Shown here one piece after another: positions 9,493 to 17,824 of a DNA stretch of 64,000 nt. Positions within the stretch are counted from its first letter, which is position 1. The number at the start of each line of letters is the position of its first letter. The stretch is from Erwinia persicina (GTDB taxonomy: Bacteria > Pseudomonadota > Gammaproteobacteria > Enterobacterales > Enterobacteriaceae), in assembly GCF_014838825.1 (NCBI RefSeq), contig NZ_JACYMO010000003.1, forward strand, positions 186,001 through 250,000. Direction: 5' to 3'. A program made the position numbers and the translations under genes. The notes beneath the pieces are model-generated. The model did no database searches, had not been told where the DNA came from, and saw only the letters and a list, made by a program, of their open reading frames with translations.

Positions 9493-9822
9493 GATTTTTT
9501 CTTCCAGATAATACGTCTACGCGCCAGCCTGAAGCGATTTCAGACGGCAATAAGTCTCAGACAAATAAAATGTGGAAGGGGACTAAAGCGCGGTGCGCCA
9601 GTGTTGTTCGCCGGAAAGGGAATAAGCAGAAGCGTGCAGGGAAGAGCGGTTTTGCCAGGTCTTGCCAATATTATCCATAATATTTACAACTTATCCGCGT
9701 TGTTGCTTCTCGTCGGTGCGGAAAGGAAATTGTCCTCAGTAGTGGTACACGCCTCTCTTTTACCCGATTATCAGCGGTTTTTCTGGCTGATTTGCAATTC
9801 TTTACGCTGCATTAGCAAGAAA
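9493..9822. other. Intergenic region upstream of mdtJ
   Basis: About 330 bp between mdtJ and the LacI-type gene. A 76-codon open frame at 9601-9831 on the plus strand shows no recognisable protein and no good ribosome site, so it is not called. No further RNA gene or repeat was seen. Confidence 0.5.
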
Positions 9823-9843
9823 AAGCAGTGACTGTCACTGCTT
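9823..9843 (-). terminator. Terminator of the LacI-type gene, overlapping its stop codon
   Basis: AAGCAGTGAC and GTCACTGCTT form a perfect 10-bp inverted repeat around one base. On the minus strand it is followed at once by TTTTTC. The hairpin includes part of the regulator's TAA codon. Confidence 0.8.
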
Positions 9844-10852
9844 ACAGGTTATAAGGCGTGATGATGCTGACCTGGGAAAATGGTGCCGGATCGTCCGGTG
9901 GCGTCATAAACCCGTGGAAGGCCAGAATGCTGTGAAAAATGCGCCGTGCGTCCTGCGCAAGGTCGTGGTGGATGATCGCATCCAGCCTGCCGTCACTGAG
10001 CAACTGGCGATTTTCCCGATCAAGATCGTGGCCAAGGTACGCCTTTAGCGACCGCCCGGCGTCGGAAAAGGCGCGCAGGATCGCCGTATTGCCCCCGCCT
10101 GCACAGTAGATCGCGCCCAGCAGGGGATGCGCCTCCAGCTGTTGTGACACCGCGCTGTAGGTGGGGGCATCAATGCCATAGCCTGCGCGAATGCGGCGCA
10201 TTTTCAGCGCGGGTGCCATCGTGGACATGGCCGCACAAAAGCCGTCGGCACGCGCCTCTTCCCCCAGAAAATGCGGGCTGCCGGTCACCACGGCCACTTC
10301 CGGCCGGTGCAGTGCCAGCAGGTGTGACATCAACCAGGCAGCGGTTTGTCCGGCGGCGTAATTATCCATACCGACGTAGCGAATACGCTGGCTGTCAGGC
10401 AGGTCGGTCACCAGCGTCACCACCGGTACGCGCTGTTTCAGCAACTCCCCGATGGCCTCAGTCAGGGCAGGGCTGCTTTCTGCCTTCAGCACGATGCCAT
10501 AACTGTCGCTGGCGCAGCGCAGCATCAGCCGGGCGATCTGCTCTGCCGCGATCTCTTCAAAAATATGCAGGCGCAGGGTAAGCCGGAAGGGGGCAAAGCT
10601 GCTTAACGCCTCCATCAGCGCCGTCGCGACCAGCTGACTGAAGCGGGCGGGAGTGTGCATGATGACATCTACAGGCAGCGTTCTGCCGCTGGCCAGGCTC
10701 AAACGATGCTGCTGTTCAAGGTCGCTGATGGCCTGGGCGATGCGGCGTTCAGTCCGGGCATGAACTGCGCCGCGCTGGTGAAGGGCCCGGTCCACTGTGG
10801 CTTTGCTGACGCCCGCCTGGGCGGCAATCTGTTTAATGGAAAATTTCATCAT
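9842..10852 (-). CDS. LacI-family transcription regulator, target unknown
   Basis: DNA-binding repressor with 336 residues. The N-terminal helix-turn-helix and hinge region (FSIKQIAAQAGVSKATVDRALHQRG) is followed by a periplasmic-binding-protein-like sugar sensor domain (about 60-330), with YGIVLKAESSPALTEAIGEL and GHDLDRENRQLL. Two adjacent Met codons offer starts at 10852 or 10849. It is transcribed away from an iron-complex ABC operon that has its own Fur box, so it is not obvious that it controls that operon. No sugar catabolic gene is adjacent; it appears to be an orphan. Confidence 0.82.
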   Translation of the reverse strand: MMKFSIKQIAAQAGVSKATVDRALHQRGAVHARTERRIAQAISDLEQQHRLSLASGRTLPVDVIMHTPARFSQLVATALMEALSSFAPFRLTLRLHIFEEIAAEQIARLMLRCASDSYGIVLKAESSPALTEAIGELLKQRVPVVTLVTDLPDSQRIRYVGMDNYAAGQTAAWLMSHLLALHRPEVAVVTGSPHFLGEEARADGFCAAMSTMAPALKMRRIRAGYGIDAPTYSAVSQQLEAHPLLGAIYCAGGGNTAILRAFSDAGRSLKAYLGHDLDRENRQLLSDGRLDAIIHHDLAQDARRIFHSILAFHGFMTPPDDPAPFSQVSIITPYNL

Positions 10853-10949
10853 TGAGGTCTTTCTGAGGTCATCCGTTTCGTTGAGAAATAATGTAGCGGT
10901 TAAATGAGTTGCAGGAAATGGTTAAATTGTGTAAAAAACCGTGTCAAAT

Positions 10950-10968
10950 CTAACTGATAATCATTTTT
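10950..10968. promoter_or_regulatory. Fur-like box before the second iron ABC operon
   Basis: The core TGATAATCATT (10955-10965) is identical to the central 11 bases of the Fur consensus; 13 of 19 bases match overall. It lies 36 bp upstream of the chosen start at 11004. Confidence 0.65.
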
Positions 10969-11003
10969 ATTTGCCTTTAGTTTTTTACCGGGAACCTGCA
11001 TCC

Positions 11004-12122
11004 ATGACCAATTCTGTGTTTGCTCCACGTGCGCTGCTCTGCGCGCTCTCTTTTGCTGTACTGGCCTTCACTCCTTCCGTTTTGGCTAAGGTTCAGACCC
11101 TGACCGACGTGATCGGCCGGGAAGTCAGCGTTGACCTGCCCGCAAAACGCGTGGTGCTAGGGTTTTACTTTGAAGATTATATGGCGGTGGGCGGGGAGAA
11201 AGCTTATGACGCCGTGGCAGGCATCTCCCGTGAGGCCTGGGAGGGCTGGGTGCCGGCCAACTGGAACATGCACGTGGCGCACCGTCCCTCGCTGAAAACT
11301 ATCCCGGACGTGGGGGAGGTGGAAGCACAGAGTTTCTCGGTGGAAAAAGTGCTCAGTCTGAACCCGGACCTGGTGATCCTTGCCGACTGGCAGTTCCAGG
11401 CGCTGGGCCAGGACGTGCAGCGCATCGAAAAACAGGGTATTCCGGTGGTGGTCATTGACTACAACGCCCAGACCGTTGAGCGGCACGTCGCTTCAACGCG
11501 TGTACTGGGAACGCTGACCGGGCAGGAAGCCCGCGCCAGTGAAATGGCAGCACTGTATGCCGGTGCGCTGAAGCAGGTCGCCGACCGCATTGCCGCGGCG
11601 GGCAAACCTCAGCCAAAAGTCTACGTGGAGTTTGGTAATAAAGGGCCGGAAGAGTACTCCTTTACCTACGGTAAAAATATGTGGGGCGCAATGGCGACAG
11701 CAGCGGGCGGCAATAACATCGCCACGCCGTTCGTCGAGTGGTGGGGGCCGCTGAATCCTGAGCAGGTGCTGGCTTCAAAGCCCGATGCTGTCTTTATTTC
11801 CGGGCGTGAAAACAATAAAAACCCGAACGCCCTTCCGATGGGCCAGGGCGTGAAGGTGGAAGAAGCCCGTGCGAAGCTGAAAGGCTTTATGCAGCGCCCG
11901 GGCTGGAATGAATTACCGGCGGTGAAAAACGGTAAAGTGTTCGGGGTCTATCAGGGCGCATCGCGGACGCTGTCAGACTTCGCGATGGTGCAGTACATGG
12001 CGAAGCAGCTCTACCCGGACCTGTTTACGGATCTCGATCCGCTGGGTAACTACATGAACTTCTATAAAAAATACCTGCCGGTCACCCCGGAAGGGACGTT
12101 TGTGGTCAGTGTGAAAGAGTGA
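11004..12122 (+). CDS. Iron-complex ABC transporter substrate-binding protein
   Basis: Secreted binding protein, 372 residues from the chosen start. The ATG at 11004 gives a clean signal peptide (MTNSVFAPRALLCALSFAV, cleaved near SVLA), while an in-frame start at 10941 would bury the Fur-box region in the gene. The TroA-like fold is indicated by TLTDVIGREVSVDLPAKRVV, LNPDLVILADWQFQALG and the C-terminal AVKNGKVFGVYQGASRTLSD. The substrate cannot be read from the sequence; the subgroup is used for ferric chelates. It heads an operon with one permease and one ATPase and is preceded by a Fur-like box. Confidence 0.82.
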   Translation: MTNSVFAPRALLCALSFAVLAFTPSVLAKVQTLTDVIGREVSVDLPAKRVVLGFYFEDYMAVGGEKAYDAVAGISREAWEGWVPANWNMHVAHRPSLKTIPDVGEVEAQSFSVEKVLSLNPDLVILADWQFQALGQDVQRIEKQGIPVVVIDYNAQTVERHVASTRVLGTLTGQEARASEMAALYAGALKQVADRIAAAGKPQPKVYVEFGNKGPEEYSFTYGKNMWGAMATAAGGNNIATPFVEWWGPLNPEQVLASKPDAVFISGRENNKNPNALPMGQGVKVEEARAKLKGFMQRPGWNELPAVKNGKVFGVYQGASRTLSDFAMVQYMAKQLYPDLFTDLDPLGNYMNFYKKYLPVTPEGTFVVSVKE

Positions 12123-12136
12123 GTTGATCCCCCTGT

Positions 12137-12161
12137 GGGCTGACCGGAAAGAGGTCAGTCC
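12137..12161 (+). other. Stem-loop between binding-protein and permease genes
   Basis: GGGCTGACC pairs with GGTCAGTCC (one G-T pair) around the loop GGAAAGA. It lies in the 79-bp gap inside the operon, so it may be an attenuator or a 3'-end protector that leaves more binding protein than permease. Closely similar stem-loops follow yggN and yggR. Confidence 0.55.
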
Positions 12162-12201
12162 CGCCGGTTCGGCTTTTCCGCGTGATACCCAGGACCGCTA
12201 A

Positions 12202-13254
12202 ATGAACACACCTCCCGACCACCGTGTCGCCATTGCGGCACACCGCCTGCGTGAAGGAAAACGCTGGCGCTATGTCTTTCTCTTTGTTCTGCTTACTGCC
12301 GTTTGCCTGGTGCTGGATATTGCGACCGGGCCCTCGATGCTGGCCCCGTCAGAGGTGATCCGTTCACTGACCGGGATCGGCGAACGTGCGTCGATGACCG
12401 ATGCTATCGTGCGTGAGTTTCGCCTGCCGATGGCGCTGATGGCGCTGGTGGTAGGCGCGGCGCTGGGTGCCGGGGGAGCGCAGATGCAGACCCTGCTGAA
12501 TAACCCGATGGCCAGCCCCTACACGCTGGGGATGGCCGCAGCGGCCGGGTTCGGTGCAGCGTTAAGCCTGGCGTCTGGCGGCTTCGGGCTTCATCCGATG
12601 ATCGCCGTGCCGGTGGGGGCATTTCTTTTCTCCATGCTGGCGGCGTTGTTCCTGTTTATGCTGGCTTCCCTGCGGCGGGTGCGTACGGAAACCATTATTC
12701 TCGGCGGCATTGCTCTGCTGTTTCTGTTCCAGTCGATGCTGTCGTTGATCCAGTTTCTCTCCGCCCCGGAACTGTCGCAGCAGATTTTATTCTGGCTGTT
12801 TGGCAGCCTGACCAAAGCCACCTGGCCGACGCTGGCCCTGACGGCAGGGGTGACGCTGGTGTGTTGCCTGCTGCTGATGGCGGACGCGTGGAAGCTGGCC
12901 GCGCTGCGGATGGGGGAAATGCGTGCGCTCAGTCTGGGAGTTAACGTGCGGCGTCTGCGGATGAAGGTGCTGGTGATTGTCGCGGTGATGACCGCGACTG
13001 CCACCAGTTTTGTTGGCGTCATCGGCTTTATCGGGCTGGTCGCTCCGCATATTGCCCGCATGCTGGTGGGGGAAGATCAGCGCTTTTCTCTGCCGATGTC
13101 GCTCCTGAGCGGTGCGCTGATGCTGTCTGCCGCCTCGGTGCTGTCAAAATCCATCGTGCCCGGTGCGCTGTTTCCGGTGGGGATTGTCACTGCCATTGTC
13201 GGCGTGCCGTTCCTGCTCTGGCTGATATTTTCCCCGCGAAGGAGTGCGCTGTGA
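12202..13254 (+). CDS. Iron-complex ABC permease (FecCD/BtuC family)
   Basis: Inner-membrane permease of 350 residues, about ten helices. Family marks include REFRLPMALMALVVGAALGAG, MQTLLNNPMASPYTLGMA and the ATPase-coupling loop GFIGLVAPHIARMLVGEDQR. Only one permease gene is present, so it should act as a homodimer, unlike the heterodimeric system at 5115-7029. Its stop overlaps the ATPase start by 4 bp. Confidence 0.9.
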   Translation: MNTPPDHRVAIAAHRLREGKRWRYVFLFVLLTAVCLVLDIATGPSMLAPSEVIRSLTGIGERASMTDAIVREFRLPMALMALVVGAALGAGGAQMQTLLNNPMASPYTLGMAAAAGFGAALSLASGGFGLHPMIAVPVGAFLFSMLAALFLFMLASLRRVRTETIILGGIALLFLFQSMLSLIQFLSAPELSQQILFWLFGSLTKATWPTLALTAGVTLVCCLLLMADAWKLAALRMGEMRALSLGVNVRRLRMKVLVIVAVMTATATSFVGVIGFIGLVAPHIARMLVGEDQRFSLPMSLLSGALMLSAASVLSKSIVPGALFPVGIVTAIVGVPFLLWLIFSPRRSAL

Positions 13255-14039
13255 TCCAGCTTGATAGGGTCTCTGTCTGTCGTCAGGGGCGAGCGGTCAT
13301 CGACGACGTCAGCGCCGGGCTGGAGGGCGGTAAAATCCACGTGATGATCGGCCCGAACGGCACCGGTAAAACCACGCTGCTGAACGCCCTGTTTGGTGAA
13401 CTGGCGCTGGCTTCCGGCCAGATTTTTTGTGCCGGCCAGCGGCTGGTGGCGGGAAAGCCGTCGGGCCGTTCGCTCAACGCCTGGCGTGAGCTGTTTGCCT
13501 ACCTTCCGCAGGACAGCAGCGCCGATATTGGTCTGACGGTGCTGGAAGTGGTGGTGCTGGGACGGCTGGGCAGGTTGTCGCTGCATATCGATGATGAGAC
13601 GTTGGAAGCGGCGATGCAGCGGCTGGAGCAGGCGGGTATCGCCCACCTTGCCGGGCGCGATATCGCCTCGTTAAGCGGCGGTCAACGTCAGATGGCGCTG
13701 TTTGCGCAGGTGATGATGCGGGAACCACAGGTGATGCTGCTGGATGAGCCGGTCAGCGCCCTTGATGTGAAGCATCAGCTGGCGCTCCTCGACCTCGTCC
13801 GGCGGGAAACCCGCGCCCGTGGCTGGGTCACGGTGATTGTGCTGCATGACCTGAATCTGGCCTGCCAGTATGCCGATAACCTGCTGGTGGTGGCACAGGG
13901 GAAAATTCAGGCTGTCGGTAAACCGCGCGATGTGGTCACCGCTGAACTGATCGCCACCACCTACGGCGTCGACGTTGAGATCCTGCACGATCGCGTCGGT
14001 AATCCGGTGATCCAGCCGTTCAGTCCGACCGCCGGTTAA
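13251..14039 (+). CDS. Iron-complex ABC transporter ATPase
   Basis: Cytoplasmic ATPase of 262 residues starting at GTG inside the permease stop region. It has Walker A GPNGTGKTT, signature LSGGQRQM, Walker B VMLLDEP and switch His in VLHD. The D-loop SALDVKHQ is present. It is the last gene of the operon, followed by a terminator. Confidence 0.9.
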   Translation: MIQLDRVSVCRQGRAVIDDVSAGLEGGKIHVMIGPNGTGKTTLLNALFGELALASGQIFCAGQRLVAGKPSGRSLNAWRELFAYLPQDSSADIGLTVLEVVVLGRLGRLSLHIDDETLEAAMQRLEQAGIAHLAGRDIASLSGGQRQMALFAQVMMREPQVMLLDEPVSALDVKHQLALLDLVRRETRARGWVTVIVLHDLNLACQYADNLLVVAQGKIQAVGKPRDVVTAELIATTYGVDVEILHDRVGNPVIQPFSPTAG

Positions 14040-14041
14040 TG

Positions 14042-14081
14042 CGTCAGGGAAGGGGCGTACCGCTGCCTTTCCTGACGTTTT
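14042..14081 (+). terminator. Rho-independent terminator of the second iron operon
   Basis: CGTCAGGGAAGG (14042-14053) pairs with CCTTTCCTGACG (14066-14077), a 12-bp stem with one G-T pair, followed by TTTT. Confidence 0.8.
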
Positions 14082-14187
14082 GTCACTAAAAAAACTCTGT
14101 ACCAGCTCGCATTTCAGGGATTGAGGTTGGGAAAGAACACCCTGCCCGGTGTATGTTGCACGCACGGGAGAATGCGGATTGCAGGAT

Positions 14188-15873
14188 ATGTACGAATTTA
14201 CGTTGATTTTACTGCTGTTACAGCAGATGTGTGTGTTTCTGGTTATTGCCTGGCTGATGAGTAAAACCCGTCTGTTTATCCCTCTGATGCAGGTGACCGT
14301 GCGCCTGCCGCATAAGCTGCTGTGCTACATCACCTTCTCTATTTTCTGCATCATGGGTACCTACTTTGGCCTGCATATTGAAGACTCCATTGCCAATACG
14401 CGCGCCATCGGTGCGGTGATGGGTGGGCTGCTGGGTGGGCCGGTGGTCGGCGGATTAGTTGGCCTGACCGGGGGGCTGCATCGCTATTCACTGGGGGGAA
14501 TGACCGCCCTCAGCTGTATGGTTTCTACCATTGCCGAAGGGCTGCTGGGCGGCCTGATGCACAGCATTCTGATCAAACGCGGCCGCAGCGATAAAGTCTT
14601 CAGTCCGCTGACGGCGGGGGGCATTACCTTTGTGGCTGAACTGGTACAGATGGCGATCATTCTGCTGATTGCCCGCCCGTTTCAGGATGCGCTGCATCTG
14701 GTGCAGAACATTGCGGCCCCGATGATGGTGACGAATACCCTCGGGGCCGCCATGTTTATGCGCATCCTGCTGGATAAGCGGGCGATGTTTGAGAAATACA
14801 CCACGGCATTTTCCACCACCGCGCTGAAAGTGGCGGCGTCTACTGAAGGCATACTGCGCCAGGGGTTTAACGAAGAGAACAGCATGAAGGTGGCGCAGGT
14901 GCTTTATCAGGAGCTGGATATCGGTGCGGTGGCGATTACCGATCGCGAACGGTTACTGGCGTTTACCGGCACCGGTGACGATCACCACCTGCCGGGCAAA
15001 CCCATCTCCTCTTCCTGTACCTGGCGCGCCATCGACAGCGGGGAGGTGGTGTATGCCGACGGTAATGAAGTGCCTTACCGCTGTTCCCTGCACCCGAACT
15101 GCAAGCTGGGCTCGACGCTGGTGATCCCGCTCAGGGGGGAAAATCAGCGGGTGATCGGCACGATAAAACTCTACGAGGCACGTAACCGGCTTTTCAGCTC
15201 GATTAACCGTACGCTGGGCGAAGGGATTGCGCAGCTGCTCTCCGCGCAGATTCTGGCCGGGCAGTATGAGCGCCAGAAGGCGCTGCTGGCTCAGTCGGAA
15301 ATCAAACTGCTGCACGCCCAGGTGAACCCGCATTTCCTGTTTAACGCCCTGAATACGCTGATGGCGGTGATCCGTCAGGACAGCGAAAAAGCCGGGCAGC
15401 TGGTGCACTATCTCTCCACCTTTTTCCGCAAAAATCTGAAGCGGCCTTCGGAGATAGTGACCCTGGCGAATGAGATTGAGCACGTTAACGCCTACCTGCA
15501 GATCGAACAGGCACGTTTTCAGTCGCGGCTGAGCATCCGGCTGCGGGTGCCGGAGGCGCTGGCGTACTACCGGCTTCCGGCGTTTACTCTGCAACCGATT
15601 GTGGAAAATGCCATTAAGCACGGCACTTCGCAGTTGCTGGGCCGGGGGGAAATCACCCTTCAGGCCAGCCGCGACGGGGAGCATCTGGTGCTGGATATTG
15701 AAGATAACGCCGGGCTGTACCAGCCCAAAGAGAGCAGCGGTGGGCTGGGAATGAGTCTGGTGGATAAACGTTTGCGCGCGCGGTATGGCGATGCTTACGG
15801 CATCACCGTCACCTGTGAGAAGGATTGCCTCACCCGCATCACTCTGCGGTTGCCGTTGGAGGAAACAGTATGA
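14188..15873 (+). CDS. btsS: Sensor histidine kinase BtsS (YehU), pyruvate sensor
   Basis: LytS-type membrane kinase that binds pyruvate with high affinity and phosphorylates BtsR. The start at 14188 ([20 protein letters not shown]) reproduces the 561-residue length of E. coli BtsS; an upstream in-frame Met at 14149 adds 13 unrelated residues. The domain order is a 5TM-LYT membrane domain (about 1-200), a GAF-like domain (about 220-350), and a kinase with the phosphoacceptor His in [16 protein letters not shown] and the ATP-binding N-box VENAIKHG. It overlaps btsR by an ATGA junction. In E. coli btsSR is far from btsT; here it is adjacent. Confidence 0.95.
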   Translation: MYEFTLILLLLQQMCVFLVIAWLMSKTRLFIPLMQVTVRLPHKLLCYITFSIFCIMGTYFGLHIEDSIANTRAIGAVMGGLLGGPVVGGLVGLTGGLHRYSLGGMTALSCMVSTIAEGLLGGLMHSILIKRGRSDKVFSPLTAGGITFVAELVQMAIILLIARPFQDALHLVQNIAAPMMVTNTLGAAMFMRILLDKRAMFEKYTTAFSTTALKVAASTEGILRQGFNEENSMKVAQVLYQELDIGAVAITDRERLLAFTGTGDDHHLPGKPISSSCTWRAIDSGEVVYADGNEVPYRCSLHPNCKLGSTLVIPLRGENQRVIGTIKLYEARNRLFSSINRTLGEGIAQLLSAQILAGQYERQKALLAQSEIKLLHAQVNPHFLFNALNTLMAVIRQDSEKAGQLVHYLSTFFRKNLKRPSEIVTLANEIEHVNAYLQIEQARFQSRLSIRLRVPEALAYYRLPAFTLQPIVENAIKHGTSQLLGRGEITLQASRDGEHLVLDIEDNAGLYQPKESSGGLGMSLVDKRLRARYGDAYGITVTCEKDCLTRITLRLPLEETV

Positions 15874-16589
15874 TTAGCGTATTGATTGTCGATGATGAAC
15901 CGCTGGCACGCGAAAACCTGCGTGTTTTGCTGCAGAAAGAAGCGGATATCGAGATCGTGGGTGAGTGTGGCAATGCCGTTGAGGCCATCGGCATGGTGCA
16001 TAAGCTGCACCCTGACGTCCTGTTTCTCGATATTCAGATGCCGCGCATCAGCGGCCTGGAAATGGTCAGTATGCTCGACCCGGAGGAACGCCCGTGGATC
16101 GTGTTTCTCACCGCCTTTGATGAGTTCGCCGTGCAGGCGTTTGAAGAACACGCCTTTGACTACCTGCTGAAACCGGTGGAGGCCACGCGACTGAACAAAA
16201 CGTTGATGCGCCTGCGTCACGATCGCCACGGACAGGATGTCTCGGTGCTGCCGGACAGCCAGCAGGATCTGAAATGTATACCCTGCAGCGGCCTGAGCCG
16301 TATCTGGCTGCTGCAGATGGAAGAGGTGGTGTTCGTCAGCAGTCGCCTGAGCGGGGTGTATGTCACCAGCCAGCAGGGAAAAGAGGGCTTTACCGAGCTG
16401 ACGTTACGTACGCTGGAAAACCGCACGCCGCTGGTGCGCTGCCACCGTCAGTTTCTGGTGAATATGGCGCATCTGAAGGAGATCCGCCTGGAGGATAACG
16501 GTCAGGCCGAGCTGCTACTCAGCGGCGGCCACACCGTGCCGGTGAGCCGGCGCTATCTGAAAAGCCTGAAGGAGACCGTCGGGCTGTAG
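15870..16589 (+). CDS. btsR: LytTR response regulator BtsR (YehT)
   Basis: Response regulator that activates btsT when BtsS senses pyruvate. It has 239 residues, the same as in E. coli, when started at the ATG overlapping the btsS stop. The receiver domain (1-120) has the acidic pair VDDEPLA, the phosphoacceptor Asp in VLFLDIQMP and the conserved Lys in YLLKPVE. The LytTR DNA-binding domain (about 137-239) includes [14 protein letters not shown] and [13 protein letters not shown]. It ends one base from the convergent yjiA stop. Confidence 0.95.
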   Translation: MISVLIVDDEPLARENLRVLLQKEADIEIVGECGNAVEAIGMVHKLHPDVLFLDIQMPRISGLEMVSMLDPEERPWIVFLTAFDEFAVQAFEEHAFDYLLKPVEATRLNKTLMRLRHDRHGQDVSVLPDSQQDLKCIPCSGLSRIWLLQMEEVVFVSSRLSGVYVTSQQGKEGFTELTLRTLENRTPLVRCHRQFLVNMAHLKEIRLEDNGQAELLLSGGHTVPVSRRYLKSLKETVGL

Positions 16590-16590
16590 G

Positions 16591-17550
16591 CTAGGATTTC
16601 AGTCCGGCAAAGGCTGCGCGGATCTCCGCTTCCGGCAGCTGAATGCCGATAAACACCAGCGTGCTGGCAGGCTGTTCATCCGCCTGCCACTCGCGATCCC
16701 AGTCGGCACTGTACAGGCGCTGCACGCCCTGGAACAGCAGGCGGCAGGGATGGCCGGCAATCCACAGCATTCCCTTATAGCGCAGCAGCCTGTCGGCAAA
16801 CCCGGCCAGCAGCCCTTCCATGACGGCAGACACCGCCTCCAGCGCCAGCGGATAATCCAGCTCCACTACCACCGAGGTGATGGCGTTTTCCTGCGGCGCA
16901 ATAAACTGGAAACGCGGTTTTGGCGTCACAATGGTCTCTTCCAGCATAAAGCCCCGGGTATCAAAGAGCTGCGCCAGGTCAATCTTGCCGTGGATCACCG
17001 GGTGGATCGGCGCACGGGCATTGATGCGCTGTAAACGCTCCAGCAGGGCCGGGGGCGTTCCGCAGACATCGGTTTTGGTCAGCAGGATCCGGTCAGCATA
17101 GCCCACCTGCGACTGAGCAAGCGTGAACTGATCCATCTGCTGCCCGGCATGGACTGCATCCACCAGGGCAATTACCCCATCCAGCAGATAGCGCTCGCAG
17201 AGGATGTCATGAGAGAAGAAGGTCTGAATGATCGGGCCGGGGTCGGCCATACCAGTACATTCTATGATTAAGCGGTCAAAGGTCAGTTCACCGCTGTCGC
17301 GACGCGCAAGCAGGTCGAGCAGCGCCTCTTCCAGCTCGCCGGATCGGGTGCAGCAGATGCAGCCATTCGTCAGCGTGGTGATCTGGGCGCTGCTGTCACC
17401 CAGCAGCTGGTCATCGACGGCGACGGCACCAAATTCATTCTCAATGACCGCAATTTTGTAGTCCTGCTGTTCATGCAAAATATGGCGCAACAGCGTGGTT
17501 TTGCCCGCGCCAAGAAAGCCGGTCAGTACCGTAACAGCAACAGGTGTCAT
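16591..17550 (-). CDS. yjiA: YjiA, COG0523 metal-binding GTPase
   Basis: Zinc/cobalt-binding GTPase related to CobW and metallochaperones; its client is not established. Started at 17550 (MTPVAVTVLTGFLGAGKTT) it matches E. coli YjiA; an alternative ATG is one codon upstream, and a longer reading to 17601 is unlikely. It has the P-loop GFLGAGKTT, the metal motif NGCICC, NKXD-like LLTKTD and a CobW C-terminal domain. It is the last gene of the btsT-yjiX-yjiA operon, as in E. coli yjiYXA. Confidence 0.93.
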   Translation of the reverse strand: MTPVAVTVLTGFLGAGKTTLLRHILHEQQDYKIAVIENEFGAVAVDDQLLGDSSAQITTLTNGCICCTRSGELEEALLDLLARRDSGELTFDRLIIECTGMADPGPIIQTFFSHDILCERYLLDGVIALVDAVHAGQQMDQFTLAQSQVGYADRILLTKTDVCGTPPALLERLQRINARAPIHPVIHGKIDLAQLFDTRGFMLEETIVTPKPRFQFIAPQENAITSVVVELDYPLALEAVSAVMEGLLAGFADRLLRYKGMLWIAGHPCRLLFQGVQRLYSADWDREWQADEQPASTLVFIGIQLPEAEIRAAFAGLKS

Positions 17551-17563
17551 CATTTTTTCCTTA

Positions 17564-17767
17564 TCAACAGCAGCGCATTCCGCCTTTTCCATCTCCGCCA
17601 TAACGTGCCTGCTGGCGCTCGCGGAAGAACTCTTTATAAGTCATCACCGGCTTATCCGGGTGATTATTCTGCATATGTTCGACATAGGTGTCGTAATCAG
17701 GAATGCCGACCAGCATACGCGCAGCCTGCCCGAGATATTTTTTCGCGCTGTTCAGATTATCAAACAT
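17564..17767 (-). CDS. yjiX: YjiX, YbdD/YjiX family small protein
   Basis: 67-residue conserved protein ([20 protein letters not shown], then [12 protein letters not shown]) that habitually accompanies CstA/BtsT transporters. It ends in a Cys-Cys pair (GGMRCC). It is a proposed transporter accessory with no proven role. GGGAG precedes the ATG. It lies 13 bp upstream of yjiA in the same operon. Confidence 0.93.
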   Translation of the reverse strand: MFDNLNSAKKYLGQAARMLVGIPDYDTYVEHMQNNHPDKPVMTYKEFFRERQQARYGGDGKGGMRCC

Positions 17768-17786
17768 CAGGTACTCCCAACGACGA

Positions 17787-17804
17787 GCCCCGCCGCAGCG
17801 GGGC
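17787..17804 (-). other. Hairpin between btsT and yjiX
   Basis: GCCCCGC and GCGGGGC form a 7-bp stem with a 4-base loop in the 57-bp gap between btsT and yjiX. It has no T-tract. It probably stabilises the btsT message or lowers downstream expression. Confidence 0.45.
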
Positions 17805-17824
17805 CGTGTTAACGCGGATCAGTG

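Noticed and set aside
9601..9831. 76-codon open frame upstream of mdtJ
   Set aside because: No ribosome site, no family resemblance, and it runs into the terminator of the LacI-type gene.
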